Shown here: one piece after another, positions 43,334-52,193 of the stretch
How positions within the stretch are numbered: position 1 is the stretch's first letter
Layout of the letters: the number at the start of each line of letters is the position of its first letter
From: an uncultured Parabacteroides sp.
GTDB lineage: Bacteria; Bacteroidota; Bacteroidia; Bacteroidales; Tannerellaceae
Assembly: GCA_900541965.1 (NCBI GenBank)
Contig: UQLN01000010.1
Span: 1 to 64,000, forward strand
Reading direction: 5' to 3'
DNA length: 64,000 nt
Notes under the pieces: model-generated
The model's database searches: none
What the model saw: the letters and a program-made list of their open reading frames with translations, nothing else
Told to the model about the DNA's origin: nothing
Program-made: the position numbers and the translations under genes

Positions 43334-45178
43334 TTATTCCCAACCCGGATTTTGCTTCAAAAGAGTACCCGTGAATGTAACCTGACTTGTTGGAATCGGA
43401 TAATACAGACGCTTGTCGTTTGTTGCCCATTTACGACCAGCTTCATTCAAACTTTTGCCTGAATACATGCGAATATAAGTTTTACCATTATATTCGATTA
43501 AGTCGCGCGCAGTTGCCCCTTCAAATACTTCAGGCTGGTATAAAGCTTTTACTTTATCCGTAACACGCATACCAAGATATGTTTTAGGATTTTCAAACAG
43601 TTTCATCGCATTCCAACGCATAATATCATCATAACGGAAACCTTCCAAAGCTAATTCAACACGGCGTTCACGACGGATTTCATATAACAATGGAGTTATG
43701 GAATACCCATAATCAACCGGGTTCAGATCCGCTACTGGAGATACCGTTAAATGTTTCATGCCAACACGGTCGCGTAACTTATTGATTGTCTCGTCCAAAA
43801 CAGCCTGCGAACATTCACCCAATTCACATTTTGCTTCAGCATAAATCAGCAGGATTTCTGCATAGCGGAAAACAAACCAGTCATAAGTAGATGTATTCAC
43901 TGCTGTTTGTTGGCTCTGATCTGCTGATATCAGTTTAATAGGCGAGTACCCTGTAGCAGTCCCGGTCAAACCCGGTGCTGAATGGACGTCTGCTCCAGGT
44001 TCTTCAGACGCGCTGAATTCCTTTTTATCATGAATACCGGAATTTACCACACGCATACCATTGCTTTTCACAGTATAAGGACGGTATTTACTGTCTATTA
44101 TCTGGTACATACGGGGATCGCGGTTTGCCATCTCATCGTCCAGTGTTTCATCCCCCTTATACTCACTACTGTTTGCAATAGGCAGACCATCCTTGCAAAG
44201 GAATGACTCTGCAAAATCTTTGGAAAGGCCGGCACCTCCACCACGGGCAAGGTTGTAGGTCGATACATCAGCTTTGAAAATCCGGGCTAAAATACATTCT
44301 TTATTCGTTGTCAAATCCTCCTGTGTAAACTGGTTCGCATAATACAAAGGATAATTGGCAAATGCAGACTGGTTTGCCCCGGCATCCGATCCCTGTACAA
44401 TATCGTAAAGGCCACTGTCCATCACTTCTTTAGCAAGAGTTGCCGCTTTTTGCAATAATTCCTGAGACGTAGGTGATGTCGAAACATTATGATATTTCTT
44501 ATAGGTACCATAATGTAAGCAAACACGAGCTAAGAATGTACGGGCAGCATCCTTATGCAAAGCGCCTACTTCTGCCGCACTTTTTTCCGGTAACCATTCA
44601 ATCGCAAATTCCAAATCTTCAATAATTTTCCCCAATACAAAGTCACGACTGTCACGTGCTTTATACAATTCATCAGTATCGGCAGTTGTCAAATCCTTGT
44701 CATACCAGGGAACATCTCCGAATGTCTTAATTTTATCGAAATAAGCGAAAGCCCGGAAAAAGCGAATTACGGCAACAACCGGATTAACTTGAGCTTCCGT
44801 CGCATTTACCTGTTGGTAACGGGTCATAAAGTAGTTTAGATTACGAATATTATCCCAATACCATTTTGAATCAAAATCTGCGTTAGAAGGTATGACCCAT
44901 TCATTAAACAGCCATTGGTCGGGAGAGGCGACCAGACGATCGTCACTTCTTTCATCAAGAGCATTCAAATCATCCAGATTTTCAGATCCATCCGACCTTA
45001 ATCCTTTTCCGGTCAGATTCATATAAAAGCCTTTAGCATAATTTTCCAAATCGCTGACTGTATTCCAGTAGCTGTTATCGGTAATGCTGTCTTTAGGATT
45101 GAGATCCGTCACGTCACAAGCCGTAAATCCTCCCAACAATCCAAGACTTAATCCTAATAAGATATATTTAGTTTTCAT
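43334..45178 (-). CDS. SusD-family outer-membrane glycan-binding lipoprotein
   Basis: The 614-residue protein has a lipoprotein signal (MKTKYILLGLSLGLLGGFTAC) and the SusD/RagB layout: an N-terminal TPR-type helical part (DVTDLNPKDSITDNSYWNTVSDLENYAKGFY) and a C-terminal part ending with IRRERRVELALEGFRYDDIMRWN and the YYPIPTSQV signature. It forms the lid of the SusC transporter and captures oligosaccharide. It follows susC after 17 bp. Confidence 0.96.
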   Translation of the reverse strand: MKTKYILLGLSLGLLGGFTACDVTDLNPKDSITDNSYWNTVSDLENYAKGFYMNLTGKGLRSDGSENLDDLNALDERSDDRLVASPDQWLFNEWVIPSNADFDSKWYWDNIRNLNYFMTRYQQVNATEAQVNPVVAVIRFFRAFAYFDKIKTFGDVPWYDKDLTTADTDELYKARDSRDFVLGKIIEDLEFAIEWLPEKSAAEVGALHKDAARTFLARVCLHYGTYKKYHNVSTSPTSQELLQKAATLAKEVMDSGLYDIVQGSDAGANQSAFANYPLYYANQFTQEDLTTNKECILARIFKADVSTYNLARGGGAGLSKDFAESFLCKDGLPIANSSEYKGDETLDDEMANRDPRMYQIIDSKYRPYTVKSNGMRVVNSGIHDKKEFSASEEPGADVHSAPGLTGTATGYSPIKLISADQSQQTAVNTSTYDWFVFRYAEILLIYAEAKCELGECSQAVLDETINKLRDRVGMKHLTVSPVADLNPVDYGYSITPLLYEIRRERRVELALEGFRYDDIMRWNAMKLFENPKTYLGMRVTDKVKALYQPEVFEGATARDLIEYNGKTYIRMYSGKSLNEAGRKWATNDKRLYYPIPTSQVTFTGTLLKQNPGWE

Positions 45179-45195
45179 TGTCTTCTTTCGTTTTT

Positions 45196-48100
45196 TTACA
45201 GTGTTAAATTTAATCCGATTGCAACTTTTCGATTAATCGGGTATGTCAAGCCGCCCAATGTCTCGGGATCGAATGCAGCATTCAGAGGAGTGATAGTCAA
45301 TAAATTTTCTCCTGTCACATATAATCTCAAACGAGAAATGCCCCACTTTGCCGTTAGATTCTTCGGAATTGTGTAACCTAGCGTCAAATTCTTCAAACGC
45401 CCATAAGCTGCACTTTGTAAATAGCGGTCACTCGTTACCCTGTTACCGCCATTTAGCCACCCCGGTCTTGGGAAATAAGCGCTTGTATTTGTCTCCGTCC
45501 AATAATCAAGAGCCGGAGTATATGGGACATCCCACTGGCTGGTGAAACCCCAGAACTGAGCACCACTCAACATATAATCACGCTTTCCTGTTCCTTGCCA
45601 GAACATTTCAAAATCAAAGTTCTTATAATCGAATCCGACAGTAATACCGAATTGATAACGAGGTGTTTTATTACCTATAATACGCTTGTCACCCGGGTTA
45701 TAAATCGTTTCTTCACCTTTTGTTATTTTCCCATTACCATCCAAATCTTCGTATTTTACATCACCGGCACCCCATTTACCTGAATAAAGTTCACTTTGGT
45801 CTGCAGCAGCAGCTTCAGCATCCGATTGGAAAAGACCATTTGAACGATACCCCCAGATTTCACCGATTTTCTGTCCTACGTAATATTTTCCATCGTTATC
45901 ACTTTGTGAATAGAAACCATCGTCATTTCCGGCATATTTGGTAATCGTTGCCTGATAGTCGGACAAAACACCTTTTACCCAATAAGAAAATCCATTTTCT
46001 AACCGGTCATTCCATCCTAAAGAGAGTTCCCAACCTAAGGTCTTCATATCAGCAGAATTACTTCTAGGCACACCGGCACCCAATGTTGCCGGTAAAGTAG
46101 CTCCGGGTACCAACATATCCTTTGTGTTCCGACGATACCAGTCAAATGTTCCGGTCAATCGATTATTCAAAAATGAAGCATCAAAACCGAAGTCCATTTG
46201 AGTGACGGTTTCCCAGGTAAAATCAGGAGCAACAAGTCCCGGAGCTCTTACGATAACCGGTTTGGAACCGTTGATCAAATAATTATAAGATGAATTTGTC
46301 CCATACGTTGCCAAATAAGGGAAATTACCTAAATCATTCATTACCTGATTACCCAATGAGCCATAAGAACCACGAACTTTCATATCATTCCACCAACCTT
46401 TTAACGGTTGCCAGAAGTTTTCTTCTGAAATACGCCATGCCGCAGAAACAGACGGGAAGAAAGCGTAACGATGGTCTTTCACAAACTTGGATGAACCGTC
46501 ATAACGGCCATTAACTTCGAGTAGATAACGTTGTTTGTAATTGTAATTGAAACGGAAGAAGAAACCGTTAATAGCCCAATATGTATCTTCAGAAGACATG
46601 CTCTGTTCACCTGTAGCCAAATCCAAGTCAGGAATATCTTCGACAATCAGATTGGTACGTTTCGCATTATACTGTTTGTTAGACTTCTTCTCCTGGTTAT
46701 ACCCGGCCATAATTTTAAAATTATGCGTATTTTCTAAAAATGATTTGGAATATTCGGCAAAAGCATTGAATGCATAGTAGTAATCTTCATTTGTAGTATA
46801 ATTTGCATAACTCGGCTTTGTCCAACCATAAAGAGCTTCCGTTCCGGCAACAGCCGTATAATCTGTAAATGTCCGTTGAACCTCTGAAGAATTCTTACTA
46901 TAAATATTATATGTATAATCCGCATTAATAACCAGCCCTTCTAAAGGCGTGATTTTTACGGCTCCCGTCAACCATAAATCGTTAACTTTATATTTAGTAT
47001 ATCCGCCTAAATCTCCTACCGCAGCGGGATTTGTATTTCCATTCTGGCCTGAATAGTTATTAATACCCTCCTCTTCATAAACATAATCACCTGAAGTTTG
47101 GATACCTAACTCAGGATCATTGATAGCTGCTGCACCAGGCCTGTAAACGAGCCTTCCTGTATGGCCAAAACGCACAGGCATCAACGGGCTTAAATCATTT
47201 TTCAACATACCTCCATAGGCATCGATTCCTGCTGTAGAGTTAGTAATAGGGTGATCCTCTGTGGAGTAGTTATCAGTGATTTTAGCACTGACCTGTAACC
47301 ATTTTGTCAGTTGTGAGGAAAGATTCAAGGTCGCATTAAACTTCTTGTAATTATCATCGGCAGTCTTCAAAATACCATTCTGGTCTGCAAATCCGACTGA
47401 ACCGTAATAAGTGGTTTTTGAATCTCCGCCACTGATATTTACATTATATTGCTGGGAGAAACTTGTTTTATACAATTCATTAAACCAATCCGTGTTACCA
47501 CAATAAATCCATAGACTTTGGTCCAGTGACTGGTCGAAATATTCCGGATATTTATAAGATCCATCCATATATTTCTTTACATAATCCAATTGCCCCGGAG
47601 TGATCAGAGAGCTCATTCCACTATTGGCAGCCGCTATATCCCTCATATTCAGATAATCCAGAGAATTGATATTGTGCATCCTTAATGCAGGACTCTGCCA
47701 ATAGCCACTTGCAGATACGGAAATCCGGGGTTTTTGTTCGTTTTTACCTTTCTTTGTTGTTATTAAAATAACACCGTAAGCTGCGCGGGCTCCATAAATA
47801 GCAGCAGATGCAGCATCCTTTAAGACAGAAATAGATGCAATATCATCCGGATTAACAAGGTTTGCGTCCATTTGAACATTATCCACCAGTACCAAAGGAC
47901 TACCACCATTAATAGAATTATTACCACGAATATTAAAGTCTGAGCTACTACCCGGAGCACCACCTTTACTCATCGTAACATTTAAGTTTGGGACAACCCC
48001 CTGTAATCCCTGTCCAACATTTGTTATAGGACGATTTTCCAAAACATCGCCTGCAACTTGTGCTACAGCACCTGTCAAATTCTCCTTTTTCTGTGTACCA

Positions 48101-48477
48101 TAACCTACTACAACTACTTCCTGTAATGCCTGAGAATCTTCTTTTAATGTTACAGAAATAGAAGATTGTCCCGTATAGGTTATTTCCTGTGTTGCATATC
48201 CGATATAAGAAATTTGAATAACATCTCCTTTCTTCAAATTCTCCAGAACAACCTTGCCGTCCATGTCTGTCACATTTCCGTTAGTTGTTCCTTTAACAAC
48301 AGCTGCCGCCCCAATCACAGGACCGGACGAATCTTCGACTACACATACTACTTTCCCTTTCTGTTGGGATAGACTTACTGACGGCCTTTCCGGTGTAATT
48401 TCGGCAAAAGCACCTTCAGGAACAGTTAAAGCTCCTGCCAGTAGCATCAGACTTACTAATTTAGTTTTTTTCAACAT
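45196..48477 (-). CDS. SusC-family TonB-dependent outer-membrane transporter
   Basis: The 1,093-residue protein has a signal peptide (cleaved near AFA-EI), a carboxypeptidase-regulatory-like domain (about 45-115, GKVVCVVEDSSGPVIGAAAVVKGTTNGNVTDMDG), a TonB box region (LQEVVVVGYGTQKKENLTGAV), a plug domain (to about 245) and a 22-strand barrel. It imports oligosaccharides using TonB energy. It is the first gene of the locus with susD and the GH29 gene. No promoter box is visible in the 125 bp between its start and the inverted repeat at 48603, so expression seems to depend on the orientation of the upstream segment. No sigma/anti-sigma or hybrid two-component regulator is adjacent. Confidence 0.96.
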   Translation of the reverse strand: MLKKTKLVSLMLLAGALTVPEGAFAEITPERPSVSLSQQKGKVVCVVEDSSGPVIGAAAVVKGTTNGNVTDMDGKVVLENLKKGDVIQISYIGYATQEITYTGQSSISVTLKEDSQALQEVVVVGYGTQKKENLTGAVAQVAGDVLENRPITNVGQGLQGVVPNLNVTMSKGGAPGSSSDFNIRGNNSINGGSPLVLVDNVQMDANLVNPDDIASISVLKDAASAAIYGARAAYGVILITTKKGKNEQKPRISVSASGYWQSPALRMHNINSLDYLNMRDIAAANSGMSSLITPGQLDYVKKYMDGSYKYPEYFDQSLDQSLWIYCGNTDWFNELYKTSFSQQYNVNISGGDSKTTYYGSVGFADQNGILKTADDNYKKFNATLNLSSQLTKWLQVSAKITDNYSTEDHPITNSTAGIDAYGGMLKNDLSPLMPVRFGHTGRLVYRPGAAAINDPELGIQTSGDYVYEEEGINNYSGQNGNTNPAAVGDLGGYTKYKVNDLWLTGAVKITPLEGLVINADYTYNIYSKNSSEVQRTFTDYTAVAGTEALYGWTKPSYANYTTNEDYYYAFNAFAEYSKSFLENTHNFKIMAGYNQEKKSNKQYNAKRTNLIVEDIPDLDLATGEQSMSSEDTYWAINGFFFRFNYNYKQRYLLEVNGRYDGSSKFVKDHRYAFFPSVSAAWRISEENFWQPLKGWWNDMKVRGSYGSLGNQVMNDLGNFPYLATYGTNSSYNYLINGSKPVIVRAPGLVAPDFTWETVTQMDFGFDASFLNNRLTGTFDWYRRNTKDMLVPGATLPATLGAGVPRSNSADMKTLGWELSLGWNDRLENGFSYWVKGVLSDYQATITKYAGNDDGFYSQSDNDGKYYVGQKIGEIWGYRSNGLFQSDAEAAAADQSELYSGKWGAGDVKYEDLDGNGKITKGEETIYNPGDKRIIGNKTPRYQFGITVGFDYKNFDFEMFWQGTGKRDYMLSGAQFWGFTSQWDVPYTPALDYWTETNTSAYFPRPGWLNGGNRVTSDRYLQSAAYGRLKNLTLGYTIPKNLTAKWGISRLRLYVTGENLLTITPLNAAFDPETLGGLTYPINRKVAIGLNLTL

Positions 48478-48602
48478 AGAGTATATATTTAAAAGAAATA
48501 ATACATACTACGAAAAAGGCATTCATCCGTTGAGTGACTTGTTAGATCTGGCTCATTTAGATTTAGCATATTTTTATAGTGTTTTTTGTGTCTTTATAAT
48601 TC

Positions 48603-48624
48603 GTTCTAGCAGAACTACGGTTTT
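48603..48624 (+). repeat. inverted repeat, left, of a likely invertible segment
   Basis: This 22-mer is the exact reverse complement of 49525-49546. Its outer 13 bases, GTTCTAGCAGAAC, form an imperfect palindrome (GTTCT, 3 nt, AGAAC), the architecture of a recombinase site. It lies 125 bp before the susC start. Confidence 0.85.
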
Positions 48625-48835
48625 AGGAAAGAGCATATATCAATAGTTCGTTAAGTTTTGAATTAACAAATAAAAAGTAGGGGTTCGGTCATTCCAAAAG
48701 TCTATATCCGGATTACCACTTCTTAAACATAGGTGTCATGAACGAATTCAGCCAATCATAGTGTCAGGAGTTTGCTGTAAATAGAAACATTATTACAGCA
48801 TAAGCCCTTTTTTGTTGACTTGAACAATGTGCATA

Positions 48836-49052
48836 TCCCCCTTTCCAGGGGAATTCGAGCACTTTCGGGCATTGAATCAGGGGGATTTTTTCTATTATCC
48901 GGCACTTTTTCCCATTTATCCTAAGGATAATTCCAGTTAGTCGCAGCACTAATTACAACTGTCAGCGCATAAAAAGACAATAATCTGCGCAGCAAAACAC
49001 TTATGTTTTGACTTTAAAACATATATGTTTTGAAATCAAAGCATATATGCTT
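48836..49052 (-). repeat. dispersed intergenic repeat, copy 2
   Basis: About 217 bp that resemble 27406-27616 when read on the minus strand. Both share the ATATATG palindrome array with 22-bp period, the CTGCGC, AGTTGTAATTAGT and CCGGATA blocks, and an end block with CTGGAAAG. Short open frames inside it look non-coding. Confidence 0.6.
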
Positions 49053-49496
49053 CGTTTTAAGATGTTATTAAGTATGGATGCGGCTCTGGAATGGTTGGAA
49101 AACCGGACTAAACGCAGATATTAAACAGATTGCCATATCCCGCTAAACAGTACAATCTGATTAGACACAAACATCGTATTATGTCATTTCGAGACTACAA
49201 GCCCATTTGCATCAACATATTGATAAATCCAAACTCCGTGAGAGCGGAATATTTGTAATCTGTCCTGTAGATTGTCCCATACAAGCAAAGCATGGAGGGG
49301 TTCTGTTGTCATTTTGTCAAAAAGACAATCCTTATTTGTTGTACACGTTTAAGCCACAAGTTGTTTTTTGTAGGAAAATGAACCCAAATACTTGATATGG
49401 TCTGATATTTGTTTGGAATCCATAAAACTGAACTGTTAAAACTGAGCTTGACGTGAACTTTTTTTTGCAAAAAAACATATAACAAAATAAAAATCG

Positions 49497-49504
49497 TATC
49501 TTTG
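49497..49504 (+). promoter_or_regulatory. -7 box inside the invertible segment, pointing away from susC
   Basis: TATCTTTG lies 21 bp before the right inverted repeat and reads outwards to the right, where no gene in that direction follows (the next gene is convergent). That is expected if the promoter belongs to susC and is now in the OFF position. No TTTG box is seen at the usual spacing. Confidence 0.55.
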
Positions 49505-49524
49505 CCATGGATATAAGACACCCA

Positions 49525-49546
49525 AAAACCGTAGTTCTGCTAGAAC
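49525..49546 (-). repeat. inverted repeat, right, of the invertible segment
   Basis: Exact reverse complement of 48603-48624 over 22 bp; beyond one mismatch the inner GG/CC also match. Confidence 0.85.
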
Positions 49547-49780
49547 CCATACCTCTCTCCCAATAGTCATCATCAAAAACAAGCTTATATTTACAATATC
49601 ACATATTCATCTGAATATTTTGCAGTTATGCATATTTTCACCCGTACAAAACATGATTCTATACCCATCAAAAGCAGACACAAGAACGACAAGTAATGAA
49701 ACCCAATGCCTATGTAAAATTATCCAGCACAAAAGCATCATTTAACAAATTCTAAGATATGCAGACAAAAGCCCATAAAA
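49547..49780. other. intergenic stretch, nothing recognised
   Basis: AT-rich DNA between the right inverted repeat and the terminator of the flavin oxidoreductase gene. I see no gene or clear site. Confidence 0.4.
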
Positions 49781-49826
49781 AAAGGTGTTACAAAAGCTTG
49801 TATTACAAAGCTCTTACAACACCTTT
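49774..49826 (-). terminator. terminator of the flavin oxidoreductase gene
   Basis: AAAGGTGTT (49781-49789) pairs with AACACCTTT (49818-49826), with an inner AGCTT/AAGCT pair; seven T follow on the minus strand. Confidence 0.75.
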
Positions 49827-49850
49827 CTTCTATTAATTACCAAATAAGCC

Positions 49851-50918
49851 TTATTCTTTCGCCTTCCATTCGGCGATCAGCTCATTAATTGTTTCTTTTA
49901 CTGACATAATACGCTGCGTACGCCATGCATTACTTCCGGCAAAAGCATAACCGTTTTCAAAGTTACCCTTAAAAGCATTATACAGAGCCGTAACAATACA
50001 ATAAGGACTGCGAGAAATATCGCAGGTCTTAATACAGTTAAACGGACAAAGCTTCGGTTGTTTCAATCCATCTTTTACTTTTTGAAGAAAATTGCAATGG
50101 ATAGCACGCCCCGGCATGCCAACAGGACTCTTGATAATTTCTATGTCCTTTTCTTCCGCCTCTATATAAGTTTGCTTAAAGGCTTCGGAAGCATCGCATT
50201 CCGTTGTTGCGACAAAGCGGGTTCCTAACTGTACGCCTGATGCTCCAAGGTCTATCATGCGCTTAATATCTTCACCCGTATAAATGCCTCCTGCCGCAAT
50301 TACCGGGATACTCTTATTGTATTTCTTCTCAAATGCAGAAACTTCCTGCACTACCTGAGGAAGCAATTCTTCCAAAGAATAGTTGGTATCTTCCAACTGG
50401 TTTTCCTTATATCCTAAGTGTCCACCAGCTTTCGGACCTTCCAAAACTACCGCATCCGGAAGATAATCATAATTATTCTTCCATTTTTCACAAATAATAC
50501 GAACTGCACGTGCACTGGATACAATAGGCACCAGCTTTGTTACGCTATCTTTCTTCAGGAAAGACGGCAAATCAAGAGGCAGTCCGGCACCACTGAAAAT
50601 AATATCTACCTTTTCTGCAATACTGGTCTTCACCAATTCTGCAAAATCGGATAAAGCAACCATAACGTTTACGCCAATGATTCCTTTTGCTTTTTCACGT
50701 GCTCTACGGATTTCCTCTGCCAGTCCTAAATTACCGGCTTCAGTGTAATTGGAAGATAATTTTTTATATATAAGCCCGAGACCGGCTGCGGAGATAACGC
50801 CAATCCCACCTTCATTTGCAACGGCCGAGGCTAAGCCGGAAAGAGAGATACCTACGCCCATCCCACCTTGGATAATAGGGATACGGGCTTTCAGGTCCCC
50901 AATTGTTAATGTCTTCAT
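49851..50918 (-). CDS. NAD(P)H-dependent flavin oxidoreductase (nitronate monooxygenase family)
   Basis: The 355-residue FMN-binding TIM-barrel protein has PIIQGGMGVGISLSGLASAVANEGGIGVIS (about 14-43), VLEGPKAGGHLG with the catalytic-type His (about 157-168), IAAGGIYTGEDIKRMIDLGASGVQLGTRF and a C-terminal Cys-rich CPFNCIKTC motif. The family includes nitronate monooxygenases and FabK-like enoyl reductases; which reaction is used here cannot be told. It is transcribed alone from a box at 50948-50955. Confidence 0.88.
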   Translation of the reverse strand: MKTLTIGDLKARIPIIQGGMGVGISLSGLASAVANEGGIGVISAAGLGLIYKKLSSNYTEAGNLGLAEEIRRAREKAKGIIGVNVMVALSDFAELVKTSIAEKVDIIFSGAGLPLDLPSFLKKDSVTKLVPIVSSARAVRIICEKWKNNYDYLPDAVVLEGPKAGGHLGYKENQLEDTNYSLEELLPQVVQEVSAFEKKYNKSIPVIAAGGIYTGEDIKRMIDLGASGVQLGTRFVATTECDASEAFKQTYIEAEEKDIEIIKSPVGMPGRAIHCNFLQKVKDGLKQPKLCPFNCIKTCDISRSPYCIVTALYNAFKGNFENGYAFAGSNAWRTQRIMSVKETINELIAEWKAKE

Positions 50919-50947
50919 TTAAGTATATGTTTGAAAAATAATCGGGA

Positions 50948-50955
50948 CAAAGGTA
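50948..50955 (-). promoter_or_regulatory. -7 box of the flavin oxidoreductase gene
   Basis: The minus strand reads TACCTTTG, matching TAnnTTTG, 29 bp before the start codon. Confidence 0.6.
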
Positions 50956-51062
50956 GTATAATAAACCAATGTATGTGTAAAATGGACCAATATAATTGCA
51001 CAAATAATTCAACTCTGTGCATATTACAATCAAATACCTCTGCTATAGCCTTCATAAACAAA

Positions 51063-51088
51063 GCAGGGCGAAGAAAGCTTCGTCCTGC
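51063..51088 (-). terminator. terminator of the PstS-like gene
   Basis: GCAGGGCGAAG (51063-51073) pairs with CTTCGTCCTGC (51078-51088) over 11 bp with one G-U pair and a 4-nt loop; TTTGTTT follows on the minus strand. Confidence 0.8.
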
Positions 51089-51112
51089 CGACACCACATT
51101 GACATGCCTGAT

Positions 51113-51931
51113 TTATTTAACCGGAATATAACCGACCTTCTTTACAATTCCTTGCCCTTCAGTTGACAAAACATAGTCAATAAAAGGTTTTGCTTTCGCC
51201 TCATTCTTTGTTTCATAATAATAGAAAAGAGGGCGGACAATCGGATAAGTCTTGTTTTTAGCGTTGGCGAATGAAGGTTCCACATAACTTTTTCCTGCAT
51301 CGTAAGACACATGGATCGGCTTGACATCTTTATTCAGGTAAGCCAGTCCGACATAACCGATAGCACCTTTCGTCTGACTGACAGATTGGATAATAGCTCC
51401 GGTTGCAGGCATGCTAAGTATCCCATTCATATAATTTTTATTCTTCAATACACTTTCTTTAAAAAACTCATATGTTCCTGAAGAGGTTTCACGCGAATAA
51501 GCCACAATCTTCATATCTGCACCACCTACTTCTTTCCAGTTCTTAATTTTGCCGGTAAAGATTCCTTCCAATTGCTCACGAGTCAAGTTTTCTACTTTAT
51601 TGGACGGATGCACGACTACTGCCAATGCATCGTAAGCAACTACCACTTCTTTTGTATTCTTTTTTGCTTCCTGAAGCTTAACTCTTTCGTCAAATTTCAT
51701 CTTTCTTGAAGACATTGCGATATCGGTAGTACCATCCATCAATGCAGAGATGCCAACCCCTGAACCACCACCAGTCACCGTTACTTTAGCAGATTGATTT
51801 TTATTCATAAAACTCTCCGCCTCCGACTGCGTAAGAGGTAAGCATGTATCGCTTCCTTTAATTTTTTGTGCAAACAAATTTGTTGTAAACAAGCTGGCAA
51901 CCAATACTGCCGCAAAAATTGTCTTTTTCAT
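51113..51931 (-). CDS. pstS: PstS-type phosphate-binding periplasmic protein
   Basis: The 272-residue protein starts at 51931 with signal MKKTIFAAVLVASLFTTNLFAQ; the in-frame ATG 22 codons upstream is not a plausible start. The mature part is a type II binding protein with KGSDTCLPLTQSEAESFM, VTGGGSGVGISALMDGTTDIAMSSRKM and SRETSSGTYEFFKE, the phosphate-coordinating Ser/Thr/Arg regions of the PstS family. No pstCAB or phoU genes are near, so it is an orphan copy. Its start is divergent from the TPR-kinase pair, which leaves open, but does not show, a link. Confidence 0.88.
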   Translation of the reverse strand: MKKTIFAAVLVASLFTTNLFAQKIKGSDTCLPLTQSEAESFMNKNQSAKVTVTGGGSGVGISALMDGTTDIAMSSRKMKFDERVKLQEAKKNTKEVVVAYDALAVVVHPSNKVENLTREQLEGIFTGKIKNWKEVGGADMKIVAYSRETSSGTYEFFKESVLKNKNYMNGILSMPATGAIIQSVSQTKGAIGYVGLAYLNKDVKPIHVSYDAGKSYVEPSFANAKNKTYPIVRPLFYYYETKNEAKAKPFIDYVLSTEGQGIVKKVGYIPVK

Positions 51932-52090
51932 TTTACTTACTGAATTAATTTTCTTAGTGCAAAGAAAATATACCCATATTTCAACTTCATGAAACAAATA
52001 TTACAATCCTATGAAATAAGATTTACCTTATATTTCAAGCATTATAATAAAAATAGATAAATAAACCATAACATACTTCATATCTTTTAT

Positions 52091-52098
52091 TACATTTG
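52091..52098 (+). promoter_or_regulatory. -7 box upstream of the TPR-kinase pair
   Basis: TACATTTG matches TAnnTTTG, 96 bp before the first kinase-like gene. Confidence 0.5.
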
Positions 52099-52193
52099 CG
52101 CTTTGAATAGAATAAACAACTATTTTATCAGGTTTTACAACTTGATCGATTTTTATAGGGTAAAATAATAAGGTTGGAATTCAAGGGAAAAAC

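Larger units (their letters stand above)
48625..49524. promoter_or_regulatory. 900-bp probable invertible promoter segment of the susCD locus
   Basis: The segment between the inverted repeats is non-coding. It contains a rightward promoter box (49497-49504) near its right end and a copy of the dispersed repeat (48836-49052). In this orientation no full promoter faces susC; the best leftward candidate is TTGG, 20 bp, TATGTTTA (box at 48724-48731), which has one mismatch. Inversion would put TATCTTTG at about 48645-48652, facing susC with a leader of about 160 nt. This matches the known logic of phase-variable SusC/SusD loci in Bacteroides. Confidence 0.65.

Noticed and set aside
48764..48949. 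61-codon minus-strand gene in the invertible segment
   Set aside because: It overlaps the dispersed repeat and shows no coding bias.
49207..49395. 62-codon plus-strand gene in the invertible segment
   Set aside because: Short, no promoter or ribosome site, and the translation looks random.
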